64,000 nt of DNA from NCBI GenBank assembly GCA_902611405.1, contig CACLZL010000003.1, forward strand, positions 1 to 64,000. Reading direction: 5' to 3'. This DNA is from an uncultured Pelagibacteraceae bacterium (GTDB lineage: Bacteria > Pseudomonadota > Alphaproteobacteria > Pelagibacterales > Pelagibacteraceae). The notes under the pieces are model-generated. The model was given only the letters and a program-made list of their open reading frames with translations. It had not been told where the DNA came from and did no database searches. Shown here one piece after another: positions 25,371 through 34,045 of the stretch; within the stretch, counting starts at the first letter, position 1; the number at the start of each line of letters is the position of its first letter. The translations under genes and the position numbers were made by a program.

Positions 25371-25781
25371 ATGTACAAAAACACTAATTGTTTTCATTTA
25401 GCGATACCTTGTGGAGATTTAGAAGTAGCAAAAAAGTTTTATAGCGAAACTTTAGGATGTAGATTAGATAATTCTGCTCAAGAATGGGCAGACGTTGATT
25501 TTTGGGGAAATGAACTAACACTCCATAAAAGTGAGCATAAATTGGATAGTGAGAGACACGACGTAGATATGGGGAATGTTTCAGTTCCACATTTTGGAGT
25601 TCACTTATCTAGAAAAGATTTTGATACACTTAAACAAAGGCTTAAAGATAGTGGCACAAAATATTATGATGAGCCCTATCTAAGATTTAAGGGAACTAAA
25701 TACGAACAAGAAACATTTTTTGTTAAAGATCCTAACGAAAATATATTAGAAATTAAGACTTTAACTGCTAATCCAGAATAA
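25371..25781 (+). CDS. VOC/glyoxalase-fold protein
   Basis: A 136-aa vicinal-oxygen-chelate protein: NTNCFHLAIPCGDLEVAKKFYSE gives the first beta-alpha unit with a His ligand. VPHFGVHLSRKDFDTLKQRL gives a second His, and EQETFFVKDPNENILEIKTL ends with the Glu ligand. Such proteins range from glyoxalases to dioxygenases and resistance proteins, so the reaction is open. It is followed after 12 bases by a LysE-type exporter. Confidence 0.85.
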   Translation: MYKNTNCFHLAIPCGDLEVAKKFYSETLGCRLDNSAQEWADVDFWGNELTLHKSEHKLDSERHDVDMGNVSVPHFGVHLSRKDFDTLKQRLKDSGTKYYDEPYLRFKGTKYEQETFFVKDPNENILEIKTLTANPE

Positions 25782-25793
25782 CCTAATAACTTA

Positions 25794-26402
25794 ATGGAAT
25801 ACCTAGTATTAGGTTTCTTTACTGGTCTTAGTTTAATTTTAGCAATAGGTGCTCAAAATATTTTTGTAATAGAGCAGGGGTTAAAAAAACAGCATATTTT
25901 TTTAGTTTGTTTTGTTTGCTCAATTTCAGATTTAATTTTAATATTTTTAGGAATTTTTCTTTTTCATTATTTTATCCAATATTTCAATAATACAATTGAA
26001 TTAATATTTAATATTCTTCTAGTAATTTTTTTAATTCATTTTATTTATTCAAAAATTAAATTATTAAATTCAAAGGTTAATTTTAATGGTAAGGCTCAAG
26101 ATTACACAAAGTTTAATGTATTTTTAAAAACTCTTGGTTTTACATATTTAAATCCTCATGTTTATTCTGACACAGTGTTTTTTTTAGGGAATTTTTCAAA
26201 AAACTTAGTTTTATACCAAAAAATTTTATTTGGAGCAGGAGCTTCAATTGCATCTTTTATTTTCTTTTTTGGAATAGGGTATTTATCAAAAAATTTATCT
26301 AAATATGCTAAAAGTGAAAAAGTTTGGAAAGTGATAAATATATTTATAGTAAGTTTTATGGCTATTTTAACATTGTTTATTATTTTAGAAATGGTTAGAT
26401 AA
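25794..26402 (+). CDS. LysE/ArgO-family amino-acid exporter
   Basis: A 202-aa protein with about six helices. The N-terminus LVLGFFTGLSLILAIGAQNIFVIEQGLK is the LysE/ArgO signature, which includes the conserved GAQN..V stretch. These proteins export basic amino acids such as lysine or arginine when they become excessive. It is placed three bases before an ABC ATPase gene, but an import function for that set makes a direct link unlikely. Confidence 0.88.
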   Translation: MEYLVLGFFTGLSLILAIGAQNIFVIEQGLKKQHIFLVCFVCSISDLILIFLGIFLFHYFIQYFNNTIELIFNILLVIFLIHFIYSKIKLLNSKVNFNGKAQDYTKFNVFLKTLGFTYLNPHVYSDTVFFLGNFSKNLVLYQKILFGAGASIASFIFFFGIGYLSKNLSKYAKSEKVWKVINIFIVSFMAILTLFIILEMVR

Positions 26403-26405
26403 GTT

Positions 26406-27461
26406 ATGGCAAATATAAATTTTAGCGGTGTCCACAAATCATTTGGCTCTAATAAGATAATTAAAAATTTTAATCTTTTAGGTAAAGAGGATGAGTTTCT
26501 TGTATTAGTTGGACCATCAGGATGTGGAAAATCAACTCTTCTAAGAATGATTGCAGGATTAGAAAAAATAGACGACGGTGAAATATTTATTAATGATCAA
26601 AAAATTAATGAGCTTCATCCTTCAAAACGTCAAACTGCGATGGTCTTTCAATCTTATGCCCTTTATCCTCATATGAACGTTTATGAAAATATGTCTTTCG
26701 GTTTAAAAATCGAAAAAAGACCTAAAGAGGAAATTAATACGAAAGTTATGCAAGCTGCAAAAATTCTAAAAATTGAAGAATTATTAGAGAGAAAACCAAA
26801 ACAATTATCAGGTGGTCAAAGACAAAGAGTAGCGATAGGAAGAGCTATTACAAGAAATCCAAAAATATTTTTATTTGATGAACCTTTATCTAACCTTGAT
26901 GCAGCACTGAGAGCAGAAATGAGGGTCGAAATATCTAAATTACACAACCAAATAAAAACCAATATGATTTATGTAACTCATGATCAAGTTGAAGCTATGA
27001 CACTAGCAGATAGAATAGTTATTTTAAATCAAGGAAATATTGAACAGGTTGGTACTCCAGAGGAAATTTACAATGATCCTGCAAATATTTTTGTTGCTCA
27101 ATTTATTGGTACACCAAAAATGAATATCCTAGATGTGAAAGAGGAAAATATTGTTTCAGAAAATACAATTAACTTATTAGGTAAAGATATCCAGTTTGAT
27201 AAATTAAAATTAAATAAATCTAAACACTTTGTGGGTATTAGGCCCGAGCATTTGAAAGCAAATCAAAATACTCAATTTACTTTCAATCCTGAAATAGAAT
27301 TAATCGAAAACCTTGGTAATGAAAAAATTGTATATATGAAAAAAGATGAACATCAATTAAGTGCAAAAATTCCAAGCAATATTGAAATAGGAAATTCTAT
27401 AGGTTTTGATTTAAGTGATATATTTATTTTTGATGAAAATGGAAATAGGATGAAATCATAA
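26406..27461 (+). CDS. Carbohydrate ABC transporter ATP-binding protein (UgpC/MalK type)
   Basis: This 351-aa ATPase drives the sugar importer encoded downstream. It shows Walker A GPSGCGKSTLL (near residue 37), the Q-loop VFQSYALYPH, the signature LSGGQRQRVAIGR, Walker B IFLFDEPLSNLD and the switch His in VTHDQVEA. A C-terminal extension (from about residue 235) with TOBE-type strands, including VGIRPEHLK, places it with the UgpC/MalK subfamily. It is separated from the binding-protein gene by 144 bp holding an operator-like dyad and a promoter, so the rest of the operon can be regulated separately. Confidence 0.92.
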   Translation: MANINFSGVHKSFGSNKIIKNFNLLGKEDEFLVLVGPSGCGKSTLLRMIAGLEKIDDGEIFINDQKINELHPSKRQTAMVFQSYALYPHMNVYENMSFGLKIEKRPKEEINTKVMQAAKILKIEELLERKPKQLSGGQRQRVAIGRAITRNPKIFLFDEPLSNLDAALRAEMRVEISKLHNQIKTNMIYVTHDQVEAMTLADRIVILNQGNIEQVGTPEEIYNDPANIFVAQFIGTPKMNILDVKEENIVSENTINLLGKDIQFDKLKLNKSKHFVGIRPEHLKANQNTQFTFNPEIELIENLGNEKIVYMKKDEHQLSAKIPSNIEIGNSIGFDLSDIFIFDENGNRMKS

Positions 27462-27525
27462 CACAACTTATAATTGACTAATTTCAATTTTTTCCCTAAT
27501 TTTTTGAATAATAACCATGAATCAA

Positions 27526-27544
27526 TCACATACCTGATATGTGA
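27526..27544. promoter_or_regulatory. Operator-like dyad TCACATA-CCTGA-TATGTGA upstream of the sugar binding-protein gene
   Basis: Seven perfect inverted base pairs flank a five-base centre, in the 144-bp gap between the ATPase gene and the binding-protein gene. It lies 12 bp upstream of the -35 hexamer proposed here, a position fitting an activator or an upstream-acting repressor. The TGTGA half-sites resemble those of CRP/FNR-type regulators. No regulator gene is adjacent. Confidence 0.55.
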
Positions 27545-27555
27545 CAGTCGTATCT

Positions 27556-27583
27556 TTGCTAAATAGAATCATTTTAATATAGT
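27556..27583 (+). promoter_or_regulatory. Proposed promoter of the sugar binding-protein operon
   Basis: TTGCTA (27556-27561) and TATAGT (27578-27583) are separated by 16 bp, close to the sigma-70 spacing. The transcript would begin near 27590. The AGGAGG ribosome-binding site (27596-27601) follows, nine bases before the start at 27606 when measured to its first base. Confidence 0.4.
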
Positions 27584-27605
27584 TTCAATATAAATAGGAG
27601 GGGAA

Positions 27606-28937
27606 ATGAGAAATATAATAAGAATATTATGCGTAATTTCGTTTTTTATTACGAATATTGTTTACGCAGACATAAAGTTTTGGACTACAGAAGTTCAGCC
27701 TGCCCGAATGGCGAAGCAAGAGGAAATGGCAAAAGCTTTTGAAGCTAAAACAGGTATTAAAGTAGATGTTATCCCAGTCGAAGAAAAAGATTTGGGAACT
27801 AGAGCTACAGCTGCAGCGGCAGCAGGTGACTTACCAGATGTGATCTACCATACTTTACAATATGTATTACCATGGGCTGAAGCAGGAATATTAGATGTAG
27901 ATGCTAACAATGATGTTGTTAAACAATTAGGTAAAGATACATTTGCGCCAGGTGCACTTAACATGGCAAAAAAAGGTTCAAAAATCGCAGCTGTTCCAGT
28001 TGATGGATGGACACAAATGGTTGTTTACAGAAAAGATCTTTTTGAAAATGCTGATTTAGCACCACCAACAAGCTATGCAAATATCGTAGCCGCGGTTGAG
28101 AAACTATCAAAACAAAATGGAATGTTTGGGTTTGTAGCTGCTACCAAGACTGATGAAAATTTCATGAGCCAGGTTTTAGAGCATGTGCTTTTAGCAAATG
28201 GAGTTAATATTGTTAAAAAAGGTGGCATCAAGAAACAAGGTAAGAAACTAAAAGAAGCATTAGAGTTTTATAAAGTAATTGCAAAAGCAAGTCCTCCAGG
28301 AGAATTGTACTGGAAACAGTCTAGAGCACTTTACTTTGCGGGTAAAACTCCAATGATTATTTGGTCTCCGTTTATTATGGATGAGCTTGCTGGTTTAAGG
28401 GACTCAGCTCCACCAACAATTAATAGTGATCCTACATCACCTGAACTAGCTTCTAAAACTGGTTTCATAACTAATTTTAGTGGACCTAGTAATAAAAAAG
28501 GTGCTGCATGGGCAGATGTTAGATACTTTGGTATAACTGCTGATGCAGATACAGATGAAGCTAAACAATTTATCATGTACTCAATGGATGAAGGTTACAC
28601 AAGCACATTATCGATAGCTCCAGAAGGTAAATTTCCAGTAAGAAGAGGAAATTCAAGTGACCCTGCAGCTTTCACAAAAGCTTGGAGTAAACTACCAGTT
28701 GGAGTAGATAGAAAAGCTCCTTTATCAGATCTATACGACCCAGATGTTATTAATAACATTGTAGCTGGTTTGGATACTGCAAATAGATGGGGTGTTAAAG
28801 AAGGTGAACTATCAAGAGCATCAAAAGTCATAAATTCTCAATTTATAAATAGAATCACTAGACTTTATATCGATGATCAAATTGATGTAGATGAAGCTGT
28901 TGATATGATTAACAAATCATTAGCTAAATTCAAATAA
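27606..28937 (+). CDS. Carbohydrate ABC transporter solute-binding protein
   Basis: A 443-aa periplasmic receptor of the family 1 extracellular solute-binding proteins. A signal peptide ends NIVYA before DIKFWTTEVQP. The mature protein has TRATAAAAAGDLPDVIYH and the family's hinge and ligand loops. A strong AGGAGGGGAA ribosome-binding site precedes the ATG, fitting high expression. The GH63-like hydrolase at the end of the same operon suggests a small glycoside ligand such as glucosylglycerate or mannosylglycerate. A perfect 14-bp hairpin with a T-tract follows the stop. Confidence 0.92.
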   Translation: MRNIIRILCVISFFITNIVYADIKFWTTEVQPARMAKQEEMAKAFEAKTGIKVDVIPVEEKDLGTRATAAAAAGDLPDVIYHTLQYVLPWAEAGILDVDANNDVVKQLGKDTFAPGALNMAKKGSKIAAVPVDGWTQMVVYRKDLFENADLAPPTSYANIVAAVEKLSKQNGMFGFVAATKTDENFMSQVLEHVLLANGVNIVKKGGIKKQGKKLKEALEFYKVIAKASPPGELYWKQSRALYFAGKTPMIIWSPFIMDELAGLRDSAPPTINSDPTSPELASKTGFITNFSGPSNKKGAAWADVRYFGITADADTDEAKQFIMYSMDEGYTSTLSIAPEGKFPVRRGNSSDPAAFTKAWSKLPVGVDRKAPLSDLYDPDVINNIVAGLDTANRWGVKEGELSRASKVINSQFINRITRLYIDDQIDVDEAVDMINKSLAKFK

Positions 28938-28950
28938 TTTAAATTTTTTA

Positions 28951-28984
28951 AAAAAGCGGATAATATAAATTATCCGCTTTTTTT
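28951..28984 (+). terminator. Intrinsic-terminator-like hairpin directly before the permease start codon
   Basis: Fourteen bases (28951-28964) pair perfectly with 28969-28982 around the four-base loop ATAA. The core is GCGGATAAT / ATTATCCGC, flanked by A- and T-runs. The T-tract ends at 28984 and the next permease begins with ATG at 28985. This is the strongest terminator-like structure in the window, yet the downstream permease gene must be read through it unless it has its own promoter, for which there is no room. Confidence 0.85.
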
Positions 28985-30244
28985 ATGAATGATACTTTAG
29001 CAAATACAGAAAAAAAAACTGCATATATACTAACTCTACCTGCAGTCCTTTTAGTTTTCTCAATAATTTTATTTCCAATTTTTGCAAATATTTGGATTAG
29101 TTTTAAAGAAGTTGAATTAAAAGATATTAGAATTCCAGAACCAAGAGCAAAAAAAATTGTAAAATCTATTTCTGATGAGCCCTCTAAAATAAAAATATTA
29201 TATAAGTTAAGAAACAGTTCATTAATTCAAGAGATAAGAGATGTTTCATTTCAAGATAATTTCCCAAAAACTTTTGAAATAGAAAATTTAGACCCAAGAT
29301 GCTCTTACAAAAAGTATATCTTGAAATGTGAATTTGGAAATTGGCCTGCTAAATATAAGGAAAATTTCCAAGTAATATTTGTAACAAATGATGGTTCAAA
29401 AATAGATAAAAAAAATCTTAAATCAATTAAACCAAAATTAGAGGGAAAATCTGACAACATATTGCTTAATACTAACTTTACTCTCAAAAACTTTAAAAAG
29501 GTTTTATTTGAAAATGAATTTGTAGACTTATTACTTACAACTTTTTATTACACATTTTTTGGAACTGTTGGCTCAATAGTATTTGGTATTTTGACTGCTC
29601 AAATGGTAAATCAAAAATTTTATGGAAGAACATTTATGAGGAGTGTTCTACTTTTCCCTTATGTTGCTCCAGTTGTAGCTTTAGCTTATACTTGGGAACT
29701 TTTACTAGACCCTAATAGTGGGACGTTAAACAGCTTATTATTGAATTATCAAATTATAGAAACTCCAATAAACCTTCTTGGACAAAAATATATTGAAATT
29801 AGTATTTTAGGTTTTGATTTTAAATTAAGGCTAGCACTCACAACAGTTATAATGTTTGAAATTTGGAGGTATTTCCCTTTAGCCTTTTTATTTATTCTTG
29901 CGAGACTTCAAGCTATTCCAAAAGAATTATATGAGGCTGCTGATGTTGACGGAGCTAGTCCTTTTCAAAAATTTTTTAATATTACGCTTCCTCAAATTAC
30001 TGCAGTGATTTCAATTTTATTCATGATTAGGTTTATATGGAATTTTAATAAATTTGAGGACGTCTTTTTGTTAACTGGAGGCGCATCAGGAACGAGAACA
30101 TTACCAATAAATGTTTATCAGCAAGGTTTTGCAATATCAGACATTGGAATGGGCTCAGCTGTTTCAATAGTAATCGTTGTGTTGCTTTTAATGTTTATGT
30201 TTTTTTATTTTAAACTTTTAGGAAAGAGAGTAGATGAGAACTAA
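28985..30244 (+). CDS. Carbohydrate ABC permease (MalF-like, with large periplasmic insert)
   Basis: A 419-aa inner-membrane permease. The first helix (about residues 13-35) is followed by a roughly 130-residue soluble insert (36-170) with GCSYKKYILK-like strands, recalling the P2 loop of MalF. The BPD_transp_1 core runs from about residue 178, with the EAA loop at KELYEAADVDGAS. The start ATG (28985) touches the T-tract of a terminator-like hairpin and has no Shine-Dalgarno sequence; no other in-frame Met precedes the first helix. It overlaps the second permease by 11 bases. Confidence 0.9.
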   Translation: MNDTLANTEKKTAYILTLPAVLLVFSIILFPIFANIWISFKEVELKDIRIPEPRAKKIVKSISDEPSKIKILYKLRNSSLIQEIRDVSFQDNFPKTFEIENLDPRCSYKKYILKCEFGNWPAKYKENFQVIFVTNDGSKIDKKNLKSIKPKLEGKSDNILLNTNFTLKNFKKVLFENEFVDLLLTTFYYTFFGTVGSIVFGILTAQMVNQKFYGRTFMRSVLLFPYVAPVVALAYTWELLLDPNSGTLNSLLLNYQIIETPINLLGQKYIEISILGFDFKLRLALTTVIMFEIWRYFPLAFLFILARLQAIPKELYEAADVDGASPFQKFFNITLPQITAVISILFMIRFIWNFNKFEDVFLLTGGASGTRTLPINVYQQGFAISDIGMGSAVSIVIVVLLLMFMFFYFKLLGKRVDEN

Positions 30245-31427
30245 AAATACAATATTATTTTCATTGATATCTGCTTTTTTCTTAATTTTTTTAATTTCTA
30301 TTTGGAAGATTTTAGCAACATTGCAAGGTTTAAGTATTAATAGTTTTAATATAGAAATAATTTTTATATTTGGTTTTTTAATATCGTTAGCTCACCTAGG
30401 AATAGGTGATAGAATTAAATCAATTTATAAATCAATCATTTTTTCTTCCATATTCATTTTTTGTGATGGTTACTTAATACAAAAATTACCAATTTGGTAT
30501 AATGTGGGAGTATTTTTAATATTACATTTTTTCACCAATAAAATTAGCAAATATACTTTTATAGGTTTAAAAGAAGAGCACTCTACACAAGTAATTTTAT
30601 TTGATTTTTTAACTTTATTTGGAATTTTATTTTTCTCTTTTGTAATACTTTTTCCATTTTACATGATGTTAGTGACAAGTTTTAAAACACAAATAGCATT
30701 GTTAGTGAATCCTTTAGATTTTAGTATAAATTTTGGACAAGATATAAAAGATTTATTTAAATCTTATTTTGTAATTTTTAAATCTTATAAATTTGGAAAA
30801 TATATTGTGACTAGTACTATTGTTTCTGTTGGAACTGTTATTATCACTCTTATTTTTGCAATACCTGCTGCTTATGCAGTTGCAAGATTAAACTTTTTTG
30901 GAAAAACATTTTTATCTACATCCATACTTATAATATATATGTTCCCTGCAATCGTTCTTGTTATTCCGTTGTATACAATATTTAGTCAATTGGGTTTACG
31001 TAATTCAATTGAGGGCTTATTAATTGTGTATACAGCAACAACACTCCCAGTAGCTATTTATATGTTGCAAGGATACTTTAAAAGCATACCTAAAGAATTA
31101 GAGGAAGCTGCAATTTTAGATAAATTAAGTTGGTTTGGAATTATAACAAAAATTATAATTCCCTTGAGCATTCCTGCAATTTCATCTGTAGCTCTGTATG
31201 TTTTTATGATTGCTTGGAATGAGTTTTTATTTTCTTTGATGTTTTTGGACAATCCTAATTCATTTACATTATCAAGGGCCATACAATATTTAAGTGGAGA
31301 TGCAGAAACGCCAAGACAATATTTAATGGCAGGCTCAGTGGTTGTTACATTACCTGTACTATTTATATTTGTTTATTTTGAAAAATATTTAGTAAGTGGT
31401 CTGACTGCAGGAAGTGTGAAAGGTTAA
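30234..31427 (+). CDS. Carbohydrate ABC permease (MalG-like, with N-terminal membrane extension)
   Basis: A 397-aa permease, about 110 residues longer than a standard MalG. The extra N-terminal part holds about four more helices (residues 6-28, 38-58, 66-84 and 86-103), then the usual MalG start (LFPFYMMLVTSFK) near residue 140. The EAA loop, KELEEAAILDKLSW, lies near residue 285. It overlaps the previous gene by 11 bases and its stop overlaps the hydrolase start by one (TAATG), so the four downstream genes are tightly coupled. Confidence 0.9.
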   Translation: MRTKNTILFSLISAFFLIFLISIWKILATLQGLSINSFNIEIIFIFGFLISLAHLGIGDRIKSIYKSIIFSSIFIFCDGYLIQKLPIWYNVGVFLILHFFTNKISKYTFIGLKEEHSTQVILFDFLTLFGILFFSFVILFPFYMMLVTSFKTQIALLVNPLDFSINFGQDIKDLFKSYFVIFKSYKFGKYIVTSTIVSVGTVIITLIFAIPAAYAVARLNFFGKTFLSTSILIIYMFPAIVLVIPLYTIFSQLGLRNSIEGLLIVYTATTLPVAIYMLQGYFKSIPKELEEAAILDKLSWFGIITKIIIPLSIPAISSVALYVFMIAWNEFLFSLMFLDNPNSFTLSRAIQYLSGDAETPRQYLMAGSVVVTLPVLFIFVYFEKYLVSGLTAGSVKG

Positions 31428-32683
31428 TGAGAAATTTAATTAATAAGGCTCAAAAGACCTTATTAGGCAACAGAAGAAAAGGGTATACCTTGCCTACAAA
31501 TAATAAGCTTTACCCTGCTCAATGGAATTGGGACTCTGCGTTTATAGCACTAGGTTATTCTTATTTTAATTTAAACCATGCACTTAAAGAAATTACGACA
31601 TTGCTAAATGGTCAGTGGAAAGATGGCATGGTTCCTCACATATTATTTCATGATACGAATACAAACTATTATCCAAATTATACTGCTTGGAATTGTGGTA
31701 ATAAAATTCATTCATCTGGTATTACCCAACCACCTATTTTAGCAACTATTTTAAAATTGATTTTAGATAAAAATAAAATATCTAATAAACAAACCATAGA
31801 AGTAAAAAAAATTGTAAAAAAAATAATTAGATTTCATGAATGGTTTATTAAATTTAGAGATCCAAATAAAACTGGGTTAGTTTCAATTCTCCATCCTTGG
31901 GAAAGTGGATATGATAATTCTCCTATTTGGGATGAACCAATGGAAAAAGTAACTATTGAAAAAAATTTAAAATATAAAAGAGCAGATAATAAACTCGTTA
32001 ACCCAGATCATAGACCTCTTAATATAGACTATGATAGATATGTATCTATTAAGAATAATTTAAGAAAAAAAAAATATAATCCTGAAAAAATTTTTAAATC
32101 TTCTTTATTTAATGTTGTAGATGTTGGATTTAATTCTTTATTTTTAAAGGCTAACAAAGATCTTATTCAAATATTAAATAAGTTTAATCTAGAGAGTTCT
32201 AAAATAAGTAATTATATAAAAGTTACAGAAAAAAAAATACTAAAATTATATGACAAAAAAAAAGAAAGTTTTTTTTCAAAGGATTTAAGAAATAAGAAAA
32301 AAATTTATGTACCTTCGATTACAAATTATTTTATCCTTTTTGCAGATTTAAATAACGATTTAATTAATAAGAAATTAATTAAAAGTCTTAAAAATCATAA
32401 TAAAAATGATAAATATTTTTTTTCTTCAATTAAACCCAATCATAAAAGTTTTGAGGAAAAAAGGTATTGGAGGGGTCCTATTTGGGTGAACTGTAATTGG
32501 TTTATTTACAAAGGATTAATGAATAAAGACAATTCTTTTTCAAAAAAAATTAAAAGAAAAACGATACAAATGATAGAGGAAAATGGTTTTCACGAATATT
32601 ATACTCGAAAAAGTGCTAAACCTATGGGGGCCAAGAATTTTTCTTGGTCAGCAGCTCTTTATTTAGACTTAGTGTTAAATTAA
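31427..32683 (+). CDS. GH63-family-like glycoside hydrolase (glucosylglycerate/mannosylglycerate hydrolase type)
   Basis: A 418-aa protein with an (alpha/alpha)6 toroid pattern. Motifs resembling mannosylglycerate/glucosylglycerate hydrolases are QWNWDSAFIALG (near residue 30), LHPWESGYDNSPIWD (Asp, near residue 160), RYWRGPIWVNCNW and NGFHEYY (Glu, near residue 385). It has no signal peptide, so it acts in the cytoplasm on substrate brought in by the upstream ABC importer. The natural compatible solutes glucosylglycerate and mannosylglycerate are plausible; trehalase-like or other alpha-glycosidase activity is an alternative. The gene stops two bases from the convergent hisD-like gene. Confidence 0.78.
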   Translation: MRNLINKAQKTLLGNRRKGYTLPTNNKLYPAQWNWDSAFIALGYSYFNLNHALKEITTLLNGQWKDGMVPHILFHDTNTNYYPNYTAWNCGNKIHSSGITQPPILATILKLILDKNKISNKQTIEVKKIVKKIIRFHEWFIKFRDPNKTGLVSILHPWESGYDNSPIWDEPMEKVTIEKNLKYKRADNKLVNPDHRPLNIDYDRYVSIKNNLRKKKYNPEKIFKSSLFNVVDVGFNSLFLKANKDLIQILNKFNLESSKISNYIKVTEKKILKLYDKKKESFFSKDLRNKKKIYVPSITNYFILFADLNNDLINKKLIKSLKNHNKNDKYFFSSIKPNHKSFEEKRYWRGPIWVNCNWFIYKGLMNKDNSFSKKIKRKTIQMIEENGFHEYYTRKSAKPMGAKNFSWSAALYLDLVLN

Positions 32684-32685
32684 AA

Positions 32686-33972
32686 TTAACCTGTATATCC
32701 GTATTTTTTCAATCTTACGTCACCAGTTCTTGCATGTGCTTCCATACCCTCGTATCTTGAAAGTCTTGCAGCTGCAGCTCCAACTAATTCTGTAGATTCT
32801 TTTGTCATTCTTTGGAAACTTAGTGTTTTGATAAATTTTCCTACAAATAAACCACCTGTATATCTTCCAGCTCCTTTTGTAGGTAAAATATGATTTGTTC
32901 CTGAACATTTATCTCCATAAGCAACAGTTGTTTCTTCACCAACAAATAAAGAACCATAATTTTTTAATCTGTTGTGGAACCAATCTAAATTCTTTGTTTG
33001 TACCTCTAAGTGCTCAGGTGCATACTCATCACTAATTGCAGCCATCTCTTCATCATTATCACAAAGAACTACTTCTCCGTAATCTCTCCAAGCTGCCTCA
33101 GCATTTGTTCTTGGTAATTCTGGTAATTCAGCAATTAATTCTGGAACTCTTTTCATTACCTTTTCTGCAAGTTCTTTACTTGTAGTGTACAACCAAGCAG
33201 GTGAATTATAGCCATGCTCAGCTTGACCAACTAAATCTACTGCTACAATTTCTGGATCAGCAGTATCATCAGCGATTATTGCAATTTCAGTTGGACCTGC
33301 AAATAAATCTATTCCAACTTTACCAAATAAAATTCTTTTTGCTTCAGCAACAAATTGATTACCTGGACCTACCAAAATATCAGCAGGCGCATTTCCAAAT
33401 AAACCATTTGTCATAGCTGCAATCGCTTGTACTCCACCTAAGTTCATTATTACATCAGCACCACACAGGTCAGCTGTATAAACAATAGTAGGATGAACAC
33501 CAACACCTGGTTTTGGTGAGCTACATACAAGAATATTTTTAACACCAGCAACTTTTGCAGTTGTTACACTCATCACAGCAGAAGCGATATGTGCGTATCT
33601 ACCAGCAGGAACATAACATCCAGCAGTATTTACAGGAATTAATTTTTGACCAGCATACAAACCCTTAGAAAGCTCAACTTCAAAATCTTGTCCATAATTT
33701 TTTAATTGTGCTTCTGCAAATTTTCTAACTCTTTCATGAGAAAACTGAACATCATCTTTAGTTTTTTGATCTAAACTTTTTTTAATCTCTTCAATTTTTT
33801 CTTTGGAAACGATTACATCACCCTCAAATTTATCAAATTTTTTTGAAAGCTCTTTACAGCCTTCTTCTTTAGTTTTTTCAATATCTTTTAAAATATTTTC
33901 AACTATCTCTCTTGTTTTAGTGTCATCTGTTGAAGATGTTTTTGGTGATTTTTTTAAATATTGTATTGCCAT
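32686..33972 (-). CDS. HisD-family dehydrogenase, possibly a sulfonate/diol dehydrogenase (HpsN-like)
   Basis: This is a 428-aa histidinol-dehydrogenase-family enzyme. The zinc ligands are kept (GQAEHG, AYGDKCSGTNH, MEAHA) and so is the Glu-His acid/base pair in APEHLEVQ. It is alone, away from other his biosynthesis genes, and next to a phosphotransacetylase and a BASS transporter. HisD paralogs of this kind include HpsN, which oxidises 2,3-dihydroxypropane-1-sulfonate. A role in histidine biosynthesis remains the simplest alternative. The gene is convergent with the GH63-like gene, two bases apart. Confidence 0.75.
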   Translation of the reverse strand: MAIQYLKKSPKTSSTDDTKTREIVENILKDIEKTKEEGCKELSKKFDKFEGDVIVSKEKIEEIKKSLDQKTKDDVQFSHERVRKFAEAQLKNYGQDFEVELSKGLYAGQKLIPVNTAGCYVPAGRYAHIASAVMSVTTAKVAGVKNILVCSSPKPGVGVHPTIVYTADLCGADVIMNLGGVQAIAAMTNGLFGNAPADILVGPGNQFVAEAKRILFGKVGIDLFAGPTEIAIIADDTADPEIVAVDLVGQAEHGYNSPAWLYTTSKELAEKVMKRVPELIAELPELPRTNAEAAWRDYGEVVLCDNDEEMAAISDEYAPEHLEVQTKNLDWFHNRLKNYGSLFVGEETTVAYGDKCSGTNHILPTKGAGRYTGGLFVGKFIKTLSFQRMTKESTELVGAAAARLSRYEGMEAHARTGDVRLKKYGYTG

Positions 33973-34045
33973 TATCGCTTTTTTTTTTGAGCCTCTTTAA
34001 TAGAGTATAAAAGCTACGAATTCAATAGGTTTGCTTAACTTAGAA

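Noticed and set aside
33201-33416. A glutamine/leucine-rich 71-codon frame
   Set aside because: It is the complement of the HisD-family coding frame and its composition follows from that reading. No independent motif or ribosome-binding site.
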